From Subtercola boreus (lineage in GTDB: Bacteria; Actinomycetota; Actinomycetes; Actinomycetales; Microbacteriaceae): 64,000 bases of DNA. The notes beneath the pieces are model-generated. The model worked only from the letters and a program-made list of their open reading frames with translations, did no database searches and was not told the DNA's origin. The position numbers and the translations under genes are program-made. Below, one piece after another: positions 41,015 to 50,283 of this stretch; position 1 is the first letter of the stretch, and each line of letters begins with the position of its first letter. Where the stretch lies: the NCBI RefSeq assembly GCF_003399625.1, contig NZ_NBXA01000003.1, positions 124,001 through 188,000 of the forward strand, in the 5' to 3' direction.

Positions 41015-42910
41015 TCAGACGCCGGACGTGCCGCCGCCTCCACCGCCACCGCCCGAGAACCCGCCCCCACCCGATCCACCCGACGAACTGCTCGACGTGC
41101 TCGCAGCAAGCGACGAACTCACCGAACTCGAGAGCGACCCGATGCTCGAGGCGAAGAGCGCCGCGTTGAAGGTTCCGATGTTGCCGCCGTACCAGTCGGG
41201 CTGGGTGCCGAGGTTCTCGTAGTAGGTGCCGAGCACTTCAGACCACTCCTTCTCGAGGTCGAGCAGCACGGCATAGGGCAACAGCTTCTCGTAGATGCGC
41301 ACGACCTGGCCCCAGTCGGGCGCATTCACCTGCGTCTTCTGGGCGCCCTCCGGGCTCTGGAGCATCTCGAAACGGTCTTTCTCCGCCAGTCGGATGTAGA
41401 GTTTCAGCCCCTCGATGTAGTCCCGGAGCTCCGCGCCCTTCGCCGTGAGCGGATTGCGGAAACCGGCGAAGAAGACCACCACGACCGACACCGCAGAGAG
41501 CGCGAACAGCAGGTACGGCCATCCTGAACCGTAGTCTCCGCTCACAGCCGCCCCTCCCGCGATGAAGGCACCGACAGCGGTGATGATGACACCCGCCAGG
41601 CAGAGCCAGCTGACCACCGTCACGCCGCTTCGCACGTACCCGTCGGTCACGGTGCCCTTGCGGGCCGACGTCATGAGGCCGCTGATACCGCGCGCGAGGG
41701 AGGTGTCGCGCTTCTCGAGCTGCTTCCACGCCCCGGAGACGAGCGGCTCCCCGAACAGCTGTTTCGCGAGAGCGAGTTCGGTGGGATCGAGGCCCGCAGG
41801 GGTGACGAAGCGCAGCCAGTAGCCGGCCGATCCGCGGCCCTCCGCCGGCTGCTCGACGATCTGGATGTTGCGGCGAACAGCGAGATCCACGAAGGCGGCA
41901 GCGGGGCCCCGCTGCGGATGCTTCGAGATGACCGACGCGAGGAGGAGGTTCACACCACGCGGCGGCGTGTACTCGGCGATGATCGTGGGCCTGCCGGGGG
42001 CATCCCGCAGCCGGGTGACCCGGTTGACGATGGCCAGCACCGCCAGCAGCACCGCCACGATCGTCAGGATCAGCGATGCGATCGCGGCGCCGGAGGCGAA
42101 GAACGAGTCGTCGCGGGCGGTGAAGGTGCCGGGGACGAACCCGAGCACGACCGAGACGTTCTCGAGGGCGGCCAACCGCTGCGGCTGGGTGGTGAAGACC
42201 GTGCCGCCGCCCGACTCGGGTGTGGACGTGAGATCGCACCGGTTCGTCGATCCCGCCGGCCCGTAGTAGCAGGCCGTCGACCCGTTCAGGCTCGGGGTGA
42301 GCTCGGCGGGCACGTGAATCGAGGCGGTCGCGCTGGCCGTGGGCTGCTTCGCGGCGGTGCCGATGGTGTCCCAGTAGAACTCGTCGTCATTAGTATCGGC
42401 GAAGTAGTCGGTGACGTACTTCTGCGTGAAGGTGAGCACGTAGGTCTGCTGCCCACGAACATAGTCGTCGCCGGCGAGGGTCACGAGCAGAAGTCCGTCC
42501 TCGGAGTCGGTCGAGTAGGGCCGCGATCGGCCGGAACCGTCGGTGACCGAGAGGAGGGTGAGCTCGGTCGGATGCCCGTGGTACTTCTCCGGGATCGCCC
42601 TGATGAACCCGCGGTTGCGATCGACATCAGGGAACTGGGCGTCGAACGTCTCGACCGTCGTGAGGGTGGAATGCCCATCCGCGTCGCGGCCGAGCGTGTA
42701 GTCGCCGTTGAAGCTGTTGAACGTGAAGTCGTCGAGGTCTCCGTCTGCCGCACGGACGTCGCCCCGCGGGTCGGAGGCCGATGCCGCTGATGCCGCTGCC
42801 GCTCCGCCGGTCGCACCCACGAGGGCGGGTGCAGCGACCAGGCCCGCGAGAAGGAGCCCCCCGAGCATCCAGTGCCCGAAGGTGCGCCTGAGCGCCTGTC
42901 GCCTGTTCAC
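41015..42910 (-). CDS. DUF2207 membrane protein
   Basis: About 631 aa. A signal peptide is followed by an extracellular DUF2207 domain (DDFTFNSFNGDYTLGRDADG, FTQKYVTDYFADTNDDEFYWD), a helix near 275-300, a cytoplasmic segment, two helices near 440-490, a helical region and a Ser/Gly-rich tail ending in a poly-Gly run. Many bacteria have this YciQ-like protein with no proven role. The GTG at 42910 (GAGG 7 nt upstream) is chosen; ATGs at 42925 and 42934 are possible. It follows the septum-formation-like gene by 53 bp. Confidence 0.82.
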   Translation of the reverse strand: MNRRQALRRTFGHWMLGGLLLAGLVAAPALVGATGGAAAASAASASDPRGDVRAADGDLDDFTFNSFNGDYTLGRDADGHSTLTTVETFDAQFPDVDRNRGFIRAIPEKYHGHPTELTLLSVTDGSGRSRPYSTDSEDGLLLVTLAGDDYVRGQQTYVLTFTQKYVTDYFADTNDDEFYWDTIGTAAKQPTASATASIHVPAELTPSLNGSTACYYGPAGSTNRCDLTSTPESGGGTVFTTQPQRLAALENVSVVLGFVPGTFTARDDSFFASGAAIASLILTIVAVLLAVLAIVNRVTRLRDAPGRPTIIAEYTPPRGVNLLLASVISKHPQRGPAAAFVDLAVRRNIQIVEQPAEGRGSAGYWLRFVTPAGLDPTELALAKQLFGEPLVSGAWKQLEKRDTSLARGISGLMTSARKGTVTDGYVRSGVTVVSWLCLAGVIITAVGAFIAGGAAVSGDYGSGWPYLLFALSAVSVVVVFFAGFRNPLTAKGAELRDYIEGLKLYIRLAEKDRFEMLQSPEGAQKTQVNAPDWGQVVRIYEKLLPYAVLLDLEKEWSEVLGTYYENLGTQPDWYGGNIGTFNAALFASSIGSLSSSVSSSLAASTSSSSSGGSGGGGFSGGGGGGGGTSGV

Positions 42911-42963
42911 GCCGCCGCCTCGCATCCTGAGCATCTGTCGCGTTCGACGCCCACCCTCCGAAC

Positions 42964-43611
42964 CTACCCGGTGACGGCGGGCGGGGCAAAGCTGCCCACG
43001 AGCGGCAGCGAGCTCGACCGGCTGACGAAACAGGAGTAGTTGCGCTGGCCTGCCTGCCACTGCTCAGCCGTCACGGGGTAGCTCGCCTGCCAGACGACAT
43101 CCGGATACGCACCGAGCAGTTCGGCTGTGAAGGTTCCGCTCTGCTGGCAGAGGAGGTTGAGATCCTGGGCGATCGTGCTCTGGCCGGGAAAGGCCGACTG
43201 AGGATCAGCGCCGAGCGTCCCCACCCTCACGACCTGCGCGCCGTGGGGTGTCGCGCAGTCGACCACGGCGAACCGTTGCTGCCATGCAGAGCTGTACGAC
43301 GAGATGCACTCGCCGCCTCGCAGCTGGAACCACTCGAAGGTCCCGGCGAGCTGCGGACCCGACGTCGATGTGGGCAGAGGAGTCGGTGTGGGGGTCGGCG
43401 TCTTCGTCGGTCCCTCGCTCGTCGAGGGATCAGTCAGCGCCGCTGGAGGGTTCAGGATGCCCGGCAGCTGTGTTCCGGCGAGGAACAGCGCCGCCAGCAC
43501 GACCACCACCAGCGCTCCGAGCAGCGCGGGCCGCCACCTCGTTCGCTGCGTGCGGCGCGTGCGGGATTCCGGGGCGTGACGGTGCCGCCCAGCATCCGGC
43601 ACACCACTCAT
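42964..43611 (-). CDS. Septum-formation-like membrane-anchored protein
   Basis: A 215-aa protein. One N-terminal helix (about 29-50) is followed by a Pro/Thr-rich stalk and an extracellular domain with the septum-formation pattern GGECIS, VVDCATPHGAQVV and the late QAGQRNYSCFV, whose cysteines could pair. The family is linked to cell division in actinobacteria by association only. It lies 10 bp after pyrE and probably shares its transcript. Confidence 0.8.
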   Translation of the reverse strand: MSGVPDAGRHRHAPESRTRRTQRTRWRPALLGALVVVVLAALFLAGTQLPGILNPPAALTDPSTSEGPTKTPTPTPTPLPTSTSGPQLAGTFEWFQLRGGECISSYSSAWQQRFAVVDCATPHGAQVVRVGTLGADPQSAFPGQSTIAQDLNLLCQQSGTFTAELLGAYPDVVWQASYPVTAEQWQAGQRNYSCFVSRSSSLPLVGSFAPPAVTG

Positions 43612-43621
43612 GCCGACCGGA

Positions 43622-44170
43622 TCAGCTCAGGCCGAGGTCGTCGAGGCCGATGGCGTAGAAGTAGGGGTACCCGGCCGACTCGATGCGCGCCCGCGCCTCG
43701 GTGTTGCGGTCGACGACCACGGCGACGCCGACGACGATCGCGCCCACCTTCTCCAGCGCCTCGATGGCCTTCAGGGGCGAACCGCCCGTGGTGGACGTGT
43801 CTTCGAGCACCACGACGCGCTTGCCCTCGAGGTCGGGACCCTCGACCTGCTTGCCGCGGCCGTGGTCCTTCGGCTCCTTGCGCACGACGAACGCGTCGTA
43901 GGTCAGCCCGCGGGCAGCACCCTGGTGCAGGATGGCTGCGGCAACCGGATCGGCACCCATCGTGAGGCCGCCGACGGCGAACACGTCGGGGATCCCGGCG
44001 ATCACGTCGAGCATGACCTGGCCGATCAGCGGGGCGACGCGGTGGTCGAGGCTGACCTTCCGGAGATCGACGTAGTACGTCGCCTTCTTTCCGCTGGTGA
44101 GCGTGAAGTCGCCGTGGAACACGGCTTCGTCGGAGATGAACTTGATGAGCTGGTCGCGGGCGTCGGTCAC
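43622..44170 (-). CDS. pyrE: Orotate phosphoribosyltransferase
   Basis: A 182-aa PyrE. The PRPP-binding motif is RVVVLEDTSTTGGSPLKAIEAL (key residues the acidic pair and TTGGS). KKATYYVDLRKVSLD and FVVRKEPKDHGRGKQVEG are the other conserved parts. It joins orotate and PRPP to give orotidine 5'-phosphate in pyrimidine synthesis. TAAACT 6 nt before the GTG suggests a leaderless transcript. It leads a three-gene leftward run. Confidence 0.93.
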   Translation of the reverse strand: MTDARDQLIKFISDEAVFHGDFTLTSGKKATYYVDLRKVSLDHRVAPLIGQVMLDVIAGIPDVFAVGGLTMGADPVAAAILHQGAARGLTYDAFVVRKEPKDHGRGKQVEGPDLEGKRVVVLEDTSTTGGSPLKAIEALEKVGAIVVGVAVVVDRNTEARARIESAGYPYFYAIGLDDLGLS

Positions 44171-44189
44171 GGTGTTAGTTTATGTTCGC

Positions 44190-44347
44190 CGCCGCCCCTG
44201 CGGCGAACAGCGGCAGATGCACGGGCGCCGCCGTTCGGGCGCCGACCGACGCCGGCCGTGGCGAGCGCGGTCGCCACGGCCCTCCGACCCCGCGGGGTTC
44301 GGCGCCGCCCCTGCGGCGAACAGCGGCAGAGGCACGGGCGCCGCCGT
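44190..44347. repeat. 45-bp direct repeat pair with hairpin core
   Basis: Copies at 44190-44234 and 44303-44347 differ at one base. The first contains a perfect hairpin (GTTCGCCGC, 7-nt loop, GCGGCGAAC). They fill most of the 288-bp gap between the divergent pyrE and xthA genes. No convincing gene is seen in this gap on either strand. Confidence 0.75.
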
Positions 44348-44458
44348 CATTGTCGAGGTCATGCCGCCCTACTGACCGCTGACAGCCCGGGGCGGCTGGG
44401 GCGGGCGCGGTTCGGGCGGGCGCGGCTCGGGCGGCGGCGCACCGAATAGGCTGGGGGG

Positions 44459-45298
44459 ATGCGTGTTGCCACCTGGAATGTGAACTCGATCAGGGCCCGC
44501 GTCGGCCGCGTCACCGACTGGCTGGTGCGCGAGGACATCGACGTTCTCGCCATGCAGGAGATCAAATGCCGCGAGTCGCAGTTCCCGTTCGAACCCTTCA
44601 CCGCCGCGGGCTACGACGTCGAGCTGCACGGCCTCAACCAGTGGAACGGTGTCGCCTTCGCCAGCCGCCTCCCGATGGAAGACCTCACCGTGGGCTTCGA
44701 GGGCGTTCCCGGCTTCGGCAAGCCCGACGAGAACGGCGCCCTGCCCACCGAGGCGCGCGCGCTGGGTGTCACCGTCGACGGAGTGCGGCTCTGGAGCCTC
44801 TACGTTCCGAACGGCAGGGAGCTCGACAATCCGCACTACGACTACAAGCTGGCATGGCTCAAGCAGCTGGCGGCTGACACCCGGGCATGGATGGCCGAGC
44901 ATCCGACGACCCCCCTCGCCCTGATGGGCGACTGGAACATCGCGCCCCTGGACACCGACGTGTGGGACCTCGCCGCCTTCGAAGGCTCGACCCACATCTC
45001 GGTGCCCGAGCGCGCCGCCTTCGCCGAGTTCGAGCAGCTGGGTCTCAGCGACGTCGTGCGCCCGCTCGTGCCGACCGGCTACACCTACTGGGACTACAAG
45101 CAGCTGCGCTTCCCGCGGAACGAAGGCATGCGCATCGACTTCATCATGGGTTCGCCCGCGTTCTCGTCGCTGGTTCAGGATGCCCGGATCGACCGCAACG
45201 AACGGAAGGGTGACGCCCCGAGCGACCACGTTCCCGTGGTGGTCGACCTCGCCCTCGAGCCGTCTGACGACGACGACCGCCCGATGATCTTCGGCTGA
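44459..45298 (+). CDS. xthA: Exodeoxyribonuclease III
   Basis: A 279-aa XthA/ExoA-type nuclease. RVATWNVNSIRARVGRV and MQEIKCRESQFP give the metal-binding Asn and Glu, LMGDWNIAPLDTDVWD the Asp/Asn pair, and the C-terminal RIDFIMGS and APSDHVPV the remaining catalytic residues. It cuts DNA at abasic sites and removes 3' nucleotides in base excision repair. TAGGCT ends 6 nt before the ATG and a G6 run abuts it. Confidence 0.94.
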   Translation: MRVATWNVNSIRARVGRVTDWLVREDIDVLAMQEIKCRESQFPFEPFTAAGYDVELHGLNQWNGVAFASRLPMEDLTVGFEGVPGFGKPDENGALPTEARALGVTVDGVRLWSLYVPNGRELDNPHYDYKLAWLKQLAADTRAWMAEHPTTPLALMGDWNIAPLDTDVWDLAAFEGSTHISVPERAAFAEFEQLGLSDVVRPLVPTGYTYWDYKQLRFPRNEGMRIDFIMGSPAFSSLVQDARIDRNERKGDAPSDHVPVVVDLALEPSDDDDRPMIFG

Positions 45299-45359
45299 GA
45301 CCGCGGCCGCCCGCCGCGTCCGCCCGCCGCCCGCCGCCCGCGGTGCCGGGCAATCCACG

Positions 45360-45420
45360 ATCGAGGGGGCAGTTTCGGCCCTCGAAGCCCGCCTTGCAGG
45401 GCCGGAACTGCCCACCCGAT
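45360..45420. repeat. Dispersed palindromic element, copy 1
   Basis: Arms of 23 bp (45360-45382 and 45398-45420) pair with three mismatches. The core GGGCAGTTTCGGCCC-like sequence also occurs in the element at 60905-60970. It lies just after xthA and may act as a bidirectional terminator. Confidence 0.7.
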
Positions 45421-45428
45421 GGGATGGA

Positions 45429-45515
45429 CGGGGCGCGGGCAGGGCGCGCGGGGACGGGCGGGGCGCGGGCAGGGGGCGCGGGGACGGGCGGGGCGCGGGC
45501 AGGGCGCGCGCGGGG
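45429..45515. repeat. G-rich minisatellite, about 30 bp unit
   Basis: Three tandem units of about 26-30 bp built on ACGGGCGGGGCGCGGGCAGG. It follows the palindromic element and runs to the stop of the leftward membrane protein gene. No gene is seen here. Confidence 0.65.
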
Positions 45516-45518
45516 CGG

Positions 45519-46070
45519 TCAGTGGGTGAAGAGCACCTTCAGGGCGACGATCACGAGGCTGACCGCAGCCAGGCCGAAACCGGCCCAGAGCACCCCGGCC
45601 GACGAACGGTCGTCGGACAGCCGTTCCACCTGGATACCCGACAGCGCAATACGCACGACGAGGATCCCCCCGGCGATCACTTCGACCCAGAGCGGCGAGA
45701 GCACCCCGAGGGCACCGAGCGCCATGACGACGAGCGGCACCAGACCCGAGGTGATGATGGGTACGGCATCCCGGAGTTCGGCGCCCACGTGCAGCCTTGC
45801 ATCCTCATCGGTGCGGCCGATCTGCTGGCCGACTCCGTGCGCGACGACGTGCGCGAGAAAAGTCGTGACGGTCGTCGCCCCCACGACGAGCAACGCACTC
45901 CAGTGCGCCTCGGTCTCGTCACTCGCGCCGATGACCGCCGCCAGCACGAGGATGTTGCCGTAGAGGTAGGCCGACACGCGGCTCCGGATGCGCGGCAGCG
46001 GCAGCTCGCCCGAACTCCTCAGCCAGCGGGGCAGGCGCGGGACACGAGGCGATGTCAAGGTCATTCCCAC
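45519..46070 (-). CDS. Membrane protein, 183 aa, four to five helices
   Basis: No firm family. Predicted helices cover roughly residues 34-60, 62-82, 102-125, 128-148 and 160-180. The loop SGVGQQIGRTDEDARLHVGAE region (key part GQQIGRTDEDARLH) and HVVAHG recall VIT-like or PRC-type membrane proteins, but the match is weak. It is the last gene after the acyltransferase and AEC transporter genes in a leftward run. GTG (46070) or ATG (46064) could start it. Confidence 0.65.
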   Translation of the reverse strand: MGMTLTSPRVPRLPRWLRSSGELPLPRIRSRVSAYLYGNILVLAAVIGASDETEAHWSALLVVGATTVTTFLAHVVAHGVGQQIGRTDEDARLHVGAELRDAVPIITSGLVPLVVMALGALGVLSPLWVEVIAGGILVVRIALSGIQVERLSDDRSSAGVLWAGFGLAAVSLVIVALKVLFTH

Positions 46071-46093
46071 ACGCTATCAAGTGCGCCGGAGCG

Positions 46094-47020
46094 TCACGCC
46101 GGGGCGAGCAGGGCGGCGATCACCAGCAGCACCGGGATCGACGAGACGGTGGTCAACAGCACGATGTCGCGGGCGAGCGCGACCCCCACGTCGTAACGGT
46201 GCGCGTAGTTGAAGATGTTCTGGGCGGTCGGCAGCGCGGCGAGAACGACGACCGCGAACACGTGCTCCGCATCGAGGCGGAACACGAAGGCGGCGACCAG
46301 GTAGGCCGCAACCGGCATCACCACCGACTTCAGGAGGGTCGCGGCGACGATCTCCCGTCGAGCGGATCCGGCCGCGAGCGGCCTCTGCCCCGACAGCGAC
46401 ATTCCGAAGGTGATCAGCACGACGGGTACCGCCGCGCCACCGATCAGCACGAACGGCTCGAGCAGGGCATCCGGAACGTGCCAACCGGTCAGGGCGAGAA
46501 GGAGACCGGCGAGGGAACCGAGGATGATCGGGTTGCGTACCGGCTGCAGCAGGATCGTCTTCAGCGAGACACTGCCCCGGGTCGAGACGTCGAGCAGGGT
46601 CAGCGTGATCGGCGCGAGCACGATCAGCTGGAACAGGAGCACAGGGGCCACGAACTGCGCACTGCCGAGAACGTAGACGGCGACCGGCAGACCGATGTTG
46701 TTCGCATTGACGTACGACGAACCGGCCGCGCCGATGACCGTCTCGGCGAGCGGCCTCCGGAACAGGATCTTCGACACCGCCAGGTAGAGGCCGGCCGATA
46801 CCGCGACGGAGACGACCGTGACGACGAGGAACGACGAGAAGATCACGCTCAGGTCTGCCCGCGCGATGACGGTGAAGAGAAGGCACGGGCTTGCCACGAA
46901 GAACACGAACCGGTTCAGCGAGGTGGGCGCATTCGCCGGGAGGATGCCCGCCCGCTGCACCGCGTAGCCGACGAGGATGACGAATCCGATGATCGCGAAT
47001 CCGACCAGCACTCCCCCCAC
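46094..47020 (-). CDS. AEC (auxin efflux carrier) family transporter
   Basis: A 308-aa protein with ten predicted helices in two halves. AGILPANAPTSLNRFVFFVASPCLLF and GSSYVNANNIGLPVAVYVLG carry the conserved Asn residues of the family; KTILLQPVRNPIILGSLAGLLL begins the second half. Such proteins export organic anions. Starts at GTG 47020, 32 bp after the acyltransferase stop. Confidence 0.88.
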   Translation of the reverse strand: MGGVLVGFAIIGFVILVGYAVQRAGILPANAPTSLNRFVFFVASPCLLFTVIARADLSVIFSSFLVVTVVSVAVSAGLYLAVSKILFRRPLAETVIGAAGSSYVNANNIGLPVAVYVLGSAQFVAPVLLFQLIVLAPITLTLLDVSTRGSVSLKTILLQPVRNPIILGSLAGLLLALTGWHVPDALLEPFVLIGGAAVPVVLITFGMSLSGQRPLAAGSARREIVAATLLKSVVMPVAAYLVAAFVFRLDAEHVFAVVVLAALPTAQNIFNYAHRYDVGVALARDIVLLTTVSSIPVLLVIAALLAPA

Positions 47021-47052
47021 GCGTCAGCCCCTCCCGCCCTGGCCGAGGCCGC

Positions 47053-49305
47053 TCAGCCGGCGAGGGCCGCGAGGATCACGGCCCTGAAGTACGGCGCCAG
47101 CGTCATGGCGAAGGTGTTGGTGAGGTGATCCTGGTCGCGGTAGACATTGGCGCCGCCGATCACGGCAAGGCAGTCCTCTGCCGTGCAGAACGTGTCCGAG
47201 AAGTCGAGCAGCGTGACGTTCTGGCCGGCTGCCGCCGCGGCGGCAGCCGCACTCGCGACGGGCGGATCGGCGACCAGACCCTCTGACCGGGGCTCGACGC
47301 AGTCGGCAGCACTCCCCGCGCGCAGGCACTTGTTCGGATCGTCCGACCACGACGGGTTGTCGACCATCGTGACGACCGGCGTGCCGAGCGACGTGACCTG
47401 GTTCCAGGCCGCGCTGAAGCCGGCCGCGAGCGCCTGCCCCTCCGTCGACGTGCCAGGGGCGGCCTCGTCGGCGAGCGAGGCGGTGAACACCGCGTCGTAC
47501 GGCTGCACAGAGGCGAGCTCTGCGGTGAGGTTCGATCGCCACGTATTGCAGGAGACCGAGAAGGCATCGGCACCCGTCATCGCCTCGGTGTTCCAGGTGC
47601 AGCCGCCCTTGATGTAGGTGGTGAGCGCCCAGCCGTTCTGTTCGGCGAGCTGGATGAACGGGCCGAGCACCTGGTAGGCGTGGCTGTCGCCGATGAGCGC
47701 GACGCGTTTCGCCGAAGGTTCACTCGACCCGAAGTGGCAGGCGGAGAGCGTGGAGTCGTTCAGCGTGACGAGGCACTCCGGGTGCGAAGGGCGGTCGGCA
47801 TTGCCGAAACCGGGCGACGGGATGATCGTGTCGGCCAGCGCCGGGTCGGGGCAGGACGACGAGGCAGCGTCCGCCGCGGCGGGGTCAGCGGTGGTCGCCA
47901 GGGCGCCGGTGACGACCGGGTTCGGGCCCTCCGCTGCGCCGAAGCAGTCGGGCAGGTTCGCCACGGTGCGTGCGAGCTCACTCGCCGCGGCGTCGTACTT
48001 CGGCTGCTGCACCACGGAGACACCACCGATGACAAGGCTCGCCACGGCCATGCCCGCCACCATGAAGGCGAAGCTGACGCGCGGCTTGCGCTTCGTCCAG
48101 AAGCTCCATCGGCGGGTGGGGTCTTCGACGAACTTCTTCGTGAGCCACGCCAGCAGGAAGCAGATCGCCAGGAGGGCGATGCGATTGTAGATCGACAGGC
48201 CCCAGCCGGGCACGAACGGTGCGACGACGATCAGCGGCCAGTGCCAGAGGTAGAGCGAGTACGAGATGTCGCCGATGAAACGGGGCACCCGGCTGCCCAG
48301 CACGCTGGCAGCGTCGAACCGCCGGGTGGCACGGTGCGAGACGATGATGGCCGCGGTGCCGAGAACGGGCACCAGTGCCGCATACCCCGGGAACGGCGTG
48401 TTGCGGTCGAAGACGAACCCGGCACCGACGACGGCGGCGATGCCCGCATAGCCCAGCAGGTTGCTCTGCCAGACGCGCGCGGGCCGGAACCTCGGCAGCA
48501 GGGCGAGCAGCGCACCGACCCCGAATTCCCACACCCTCGTGTAGGTGACGAAGTAGGCCGATGCGGGGTCGTTCTTCGTGAACACGATCGACAGCACGAA
48601 GGAGGCCACGGTGGCCAGCACCACGAGCACGATCATCGCGTTCCACCGGGCCTGCCCGACGGCCGGACCGCCCTGGGCGATGCCCTCGGCGAGGCGCCCC
48701 GCACCGGATCGGGAACCGGACACAGGGCCGGAGCCGGCACCACGCGCAGCCCGCCGCTTCGCGAACCGCCGCACCCCGAAAGCGGATGCCGCCAGCAGCA
48801 GGATCGGCCAGACGAGGTAGAACTGCTCCTCGAGCGAGAGCGACCAGTAGTGCTGCACCAGCGAGGCGTCGTTCGAGGCGGCGAGGTAGTCCACCGAGTT
48901 CGCCGCGAGCGCCCAGTTCTCGACGTAGAAGGCGCTCGCCAGGATCTCGCGCACGTTCTCGGCAAGGGCACTGAGAGGCATGATCGTCAGTGTCATCACC
49001 GCGCTGAAAAGCAGCACCAGCAGCGCGGCGGGCAGCAGCCGCCGTACCCGCTTCGCCCAGAAGGTGGGCAGCCGGATCCGGTCGGTGCGTTCGAGCTCGC
49101 GGGAGAGCTGCTGGGTGATCAGGAAGCCCGAGATGACAAAGAACACGTCGACACCGATGTACCCGCCCGTGAGCCGGCCGGGCCAGAAGTGGTAGATGAC
49201 CACGAGCAGCACGGCGATTGCACGCAGCCCCTGGATGTGCGGAAGGAAGTGCGCGGAGACGCCTGCTTCTCGGGCAGCCGTGCTGCTGGTGTGCGCCTCG
49301 TTCAT
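47053..49305 (-). CDS. Membrane O-acyltransferase with C-terminal SGNH domain (OafA-like)
   Basis: A 750-aa fusion. The acyltransferase 3 domain (about 20-400) has HIQGLRAIAVLLVVIYHF, GGYIGVDVFFVISGFLI and the YWSLSLEEQFYLVWP motif, with some ten helices. A helix near 425-445 leads to an extracellular SGNH domain with the catalytic Ser in VALIGDSHAYQ and the Asp/His in DQDHLTN. It O-acetylates or otherwise acylates a cell-surface glycan. The ATG at 49305 starts a normal N-terminus. Confidence 0.9.
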   Translation of the reverse strand: MNEAHTSSTAAREAGVSAHFLPHIQGLRAIAVLLVVIYHFWPGRLTGGYIGVDVFFVISGFLITQQLSRELERTDRIRLPTFWAKRVRRLLPAALLVLLFSAVMTLTIMPLSALAENVREILASAFYVENWALAANSVDYLAASNDASLVQHYWSLSLEEQFYLVWPILLLAASAFGVRRFAKRRAARGAGSGPVSGSRSGAGRLAEGIAQGGPAVGQARWNAMIVLVVLATVASFVLSIVFTKNDPASAYFVTYTRVWEFGVGALLALLPRFRPARVWQSNLLGYAGIAAVVGAGFVFDRNTPFPGYAALVPVLGTAAIIVSHRATRRFDAASVLGSRVPRFIGDISYSLYLWHWPLIVVAPFVPGWGLSIYNRIALLAICFLLAWLTKKFVEDPTRRWSFWTKRKPRVSFAFMVAGMAVASLVIGGVSVVQQPKYDAAASELARTVANLPDCFGAAEGPNPVVTGALATTADPAAADAASSSCPDPALADTIIPSPGFGNADRPSHPECLVTLNDSTLSACHFGSSEPSAKRVALIGDSHAYQVLGPFIQLAEQNGWALTTYIKGGCTWNTEAMTGADAFSVSCNTWRSNLTAELASVQPYDAVFTASLADEAAPGTSTEGQALAAGFSAAWNQVTSLGTPVVTMVDNPSWSDDPNKCLRAGSAADCVEPRSEGLVADPPVASAAAAAAAAGQNVTLLDFSDTFCTAEDCLAVIGGANVYRDQDHLTNTFAMTLAPYFRAVILAALAG

Positions 49306-49341
49306 ATGGCCCCATGCTACTTTGCGGCCTCTGGGCAGAGC

Positions 49342-49365
49342 CTCCACCGCTCGGTAACGGTGGAG
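49342..49365. promoter_or_regulatory. Inverted repeat in the divergent promoter
   Basis: CTCCACCG-CTCGGTAA-CGGTGGAG, perfect 8-bp arms, between the acyltransferase gene and the YdeI-like gene. Possible operator. Confidence 0.35.
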
Positions 49366-49418
49366 AACTTGGACAGTCACCGTGGCTGTGGACGAGAAGA
49401 ACCTGCATACTCCTTGAT

Positions 49419-49865
49419 ATGAGGTTTCGAACGACGCTCTTCGAGAGTGGGAGGTCCGCCACCGGCATCGTCGTACCCCTGGAGGTCTACGAGGCACTCG
49501 GAACCGCCAAGAAGCACGCCGTCGCCGTGACCATCAACGACTTCACCTACCGCAGCACCGTGACGCCCTACCGTGGCGAGATCATGCTCCCGGTGAGCGC
49601 GGCCGTACGGAAGGCGTCGGGCATCGCTCCCGGCGACGAGTTCGAGGTCGACATCGTGCTCGACGACCAGCCCCGCGAGGTGGTCGTGCCTCGAGACCTG
49701 CAGGCGGCCCTCGACGCCGCCCCCGAGGCGGCAGCGTTCTTCGAGACTCTCTCGTACAGCAACAGACGCCGCTTCACCGTTCCGCTCGAGGAGGCGAAGA
49801 CGGCCGAAACCCGCCAGCGACGCCTCGAGAAGGCGATCGAGAACCTGACGATCGGAAAGCTCTAA
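49419..49865 (+). CDS. DUF1905/YdeI-like protein
   Basis: A 148-aa protein. Residues 1-95 form a DUF1905 beta-barrel (RFRTTLFESGRSATGIVVP, YRGEIMLPVSAAVRKASGI, GDEFEVDIVLDDQPREVVVP). The rest matches the YdeI helical region (AFFETLSYSNRRRF, EEAKTAETRQRRLEKAIENL). Relatives are linked to antimicrobial peptide tolerance, not proven here. CATACT ends 7 nt before the ATG, fitting a leaderless mRNA. It is followed after 4 bp by the next gene. Confidence 0.82.
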   Translation: MRFRTTLFESGRSATGIVVPLEVYEALGTAKKHAVAVTINDFTYRSTVTPYRGEIMLPVSAAVRKASGIAPGDEFEVDIVLDDQPREVVVPRDLQAALDAAPEAAAFFETLSYSNRRRFTVPLEEAKTAETRQRRLEKAIENLTIGKL

Positions 49866-49869
49866 CCTC

Positions 49870-50283
49870 GTGCCCGACGACACCGAACCCCGGTCATCCG
49901 GAATCACCGACTGGATCGTGCGCTACCGCGCGGCCTGGGAATCGAACGAACCCGACGACATCCGCGCCCTCTTCACCCCCGATGCCGACTACCGCACCGA
50001 GCCCTACACCCCCGCCTGGCACGGCCACGACGAGATCGTCGACGGCTGGCTCGCCACCCAGGACGCGCCCTTGTCGACGACGTTCAGCTGGCAGATCCTG
50101 CGCGCTCCCGACGCCTACCTTCCCGACGATATCGCGATGGTGCAGGCCACGACCGCCTATACCGACGGCCCGACCTACAGCAACCTGTGGCTGGTCAGGC
50201 TGGCACCGGATGACCGTGCGAGCGAATTCACGGAGTGGTGGATGGAGCAGCCCGAAGCTGAACCGCAGGAGCGACCCGAATGA
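49870..50283 (+). CDS. SnoaL/NTF2-like protein
   Basis: A 137-aa cone-shaped NTF2-fold protein: WIVRYRAAWESNEPDDIRALFTPDADYRTEPYTPAWHG followed by EIVDGWLAT and late beta strands (key parts RYRAAWES, LFTPDADY, WHGHDEI). Such proteins serve as small isomerases or binding domains; no active residues can be named. GTG start 4 bp after the YdeI-like gene, and its stop overlaps the next ATG. Confidence 0.75.
   Translation: MPDDTEPRSSGITDWIVRYRAAWESNEPDDIRALFTPDADYRTEPYTPAWHGHDEIVDGWLATQDAPLSTTFSWQILRAPDAYLPDDIAMVQATTAYTDGPTYSNLWLVRLAPDDRASEFTEWWMEQPEAEPQERPE

Noticed and set aside
44171-44458. Small Arg-rich frames on both strands between pyrE and xthA
   Set aside because: They arise from the 45-bp G/C-rich repeats and have no start signals or conserved look.
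45429-45515. CRISPR-like spaced repeats
   Set aside because: Units are contiguous, G-rich and have no unique spacers; there are no cas genes in the window.
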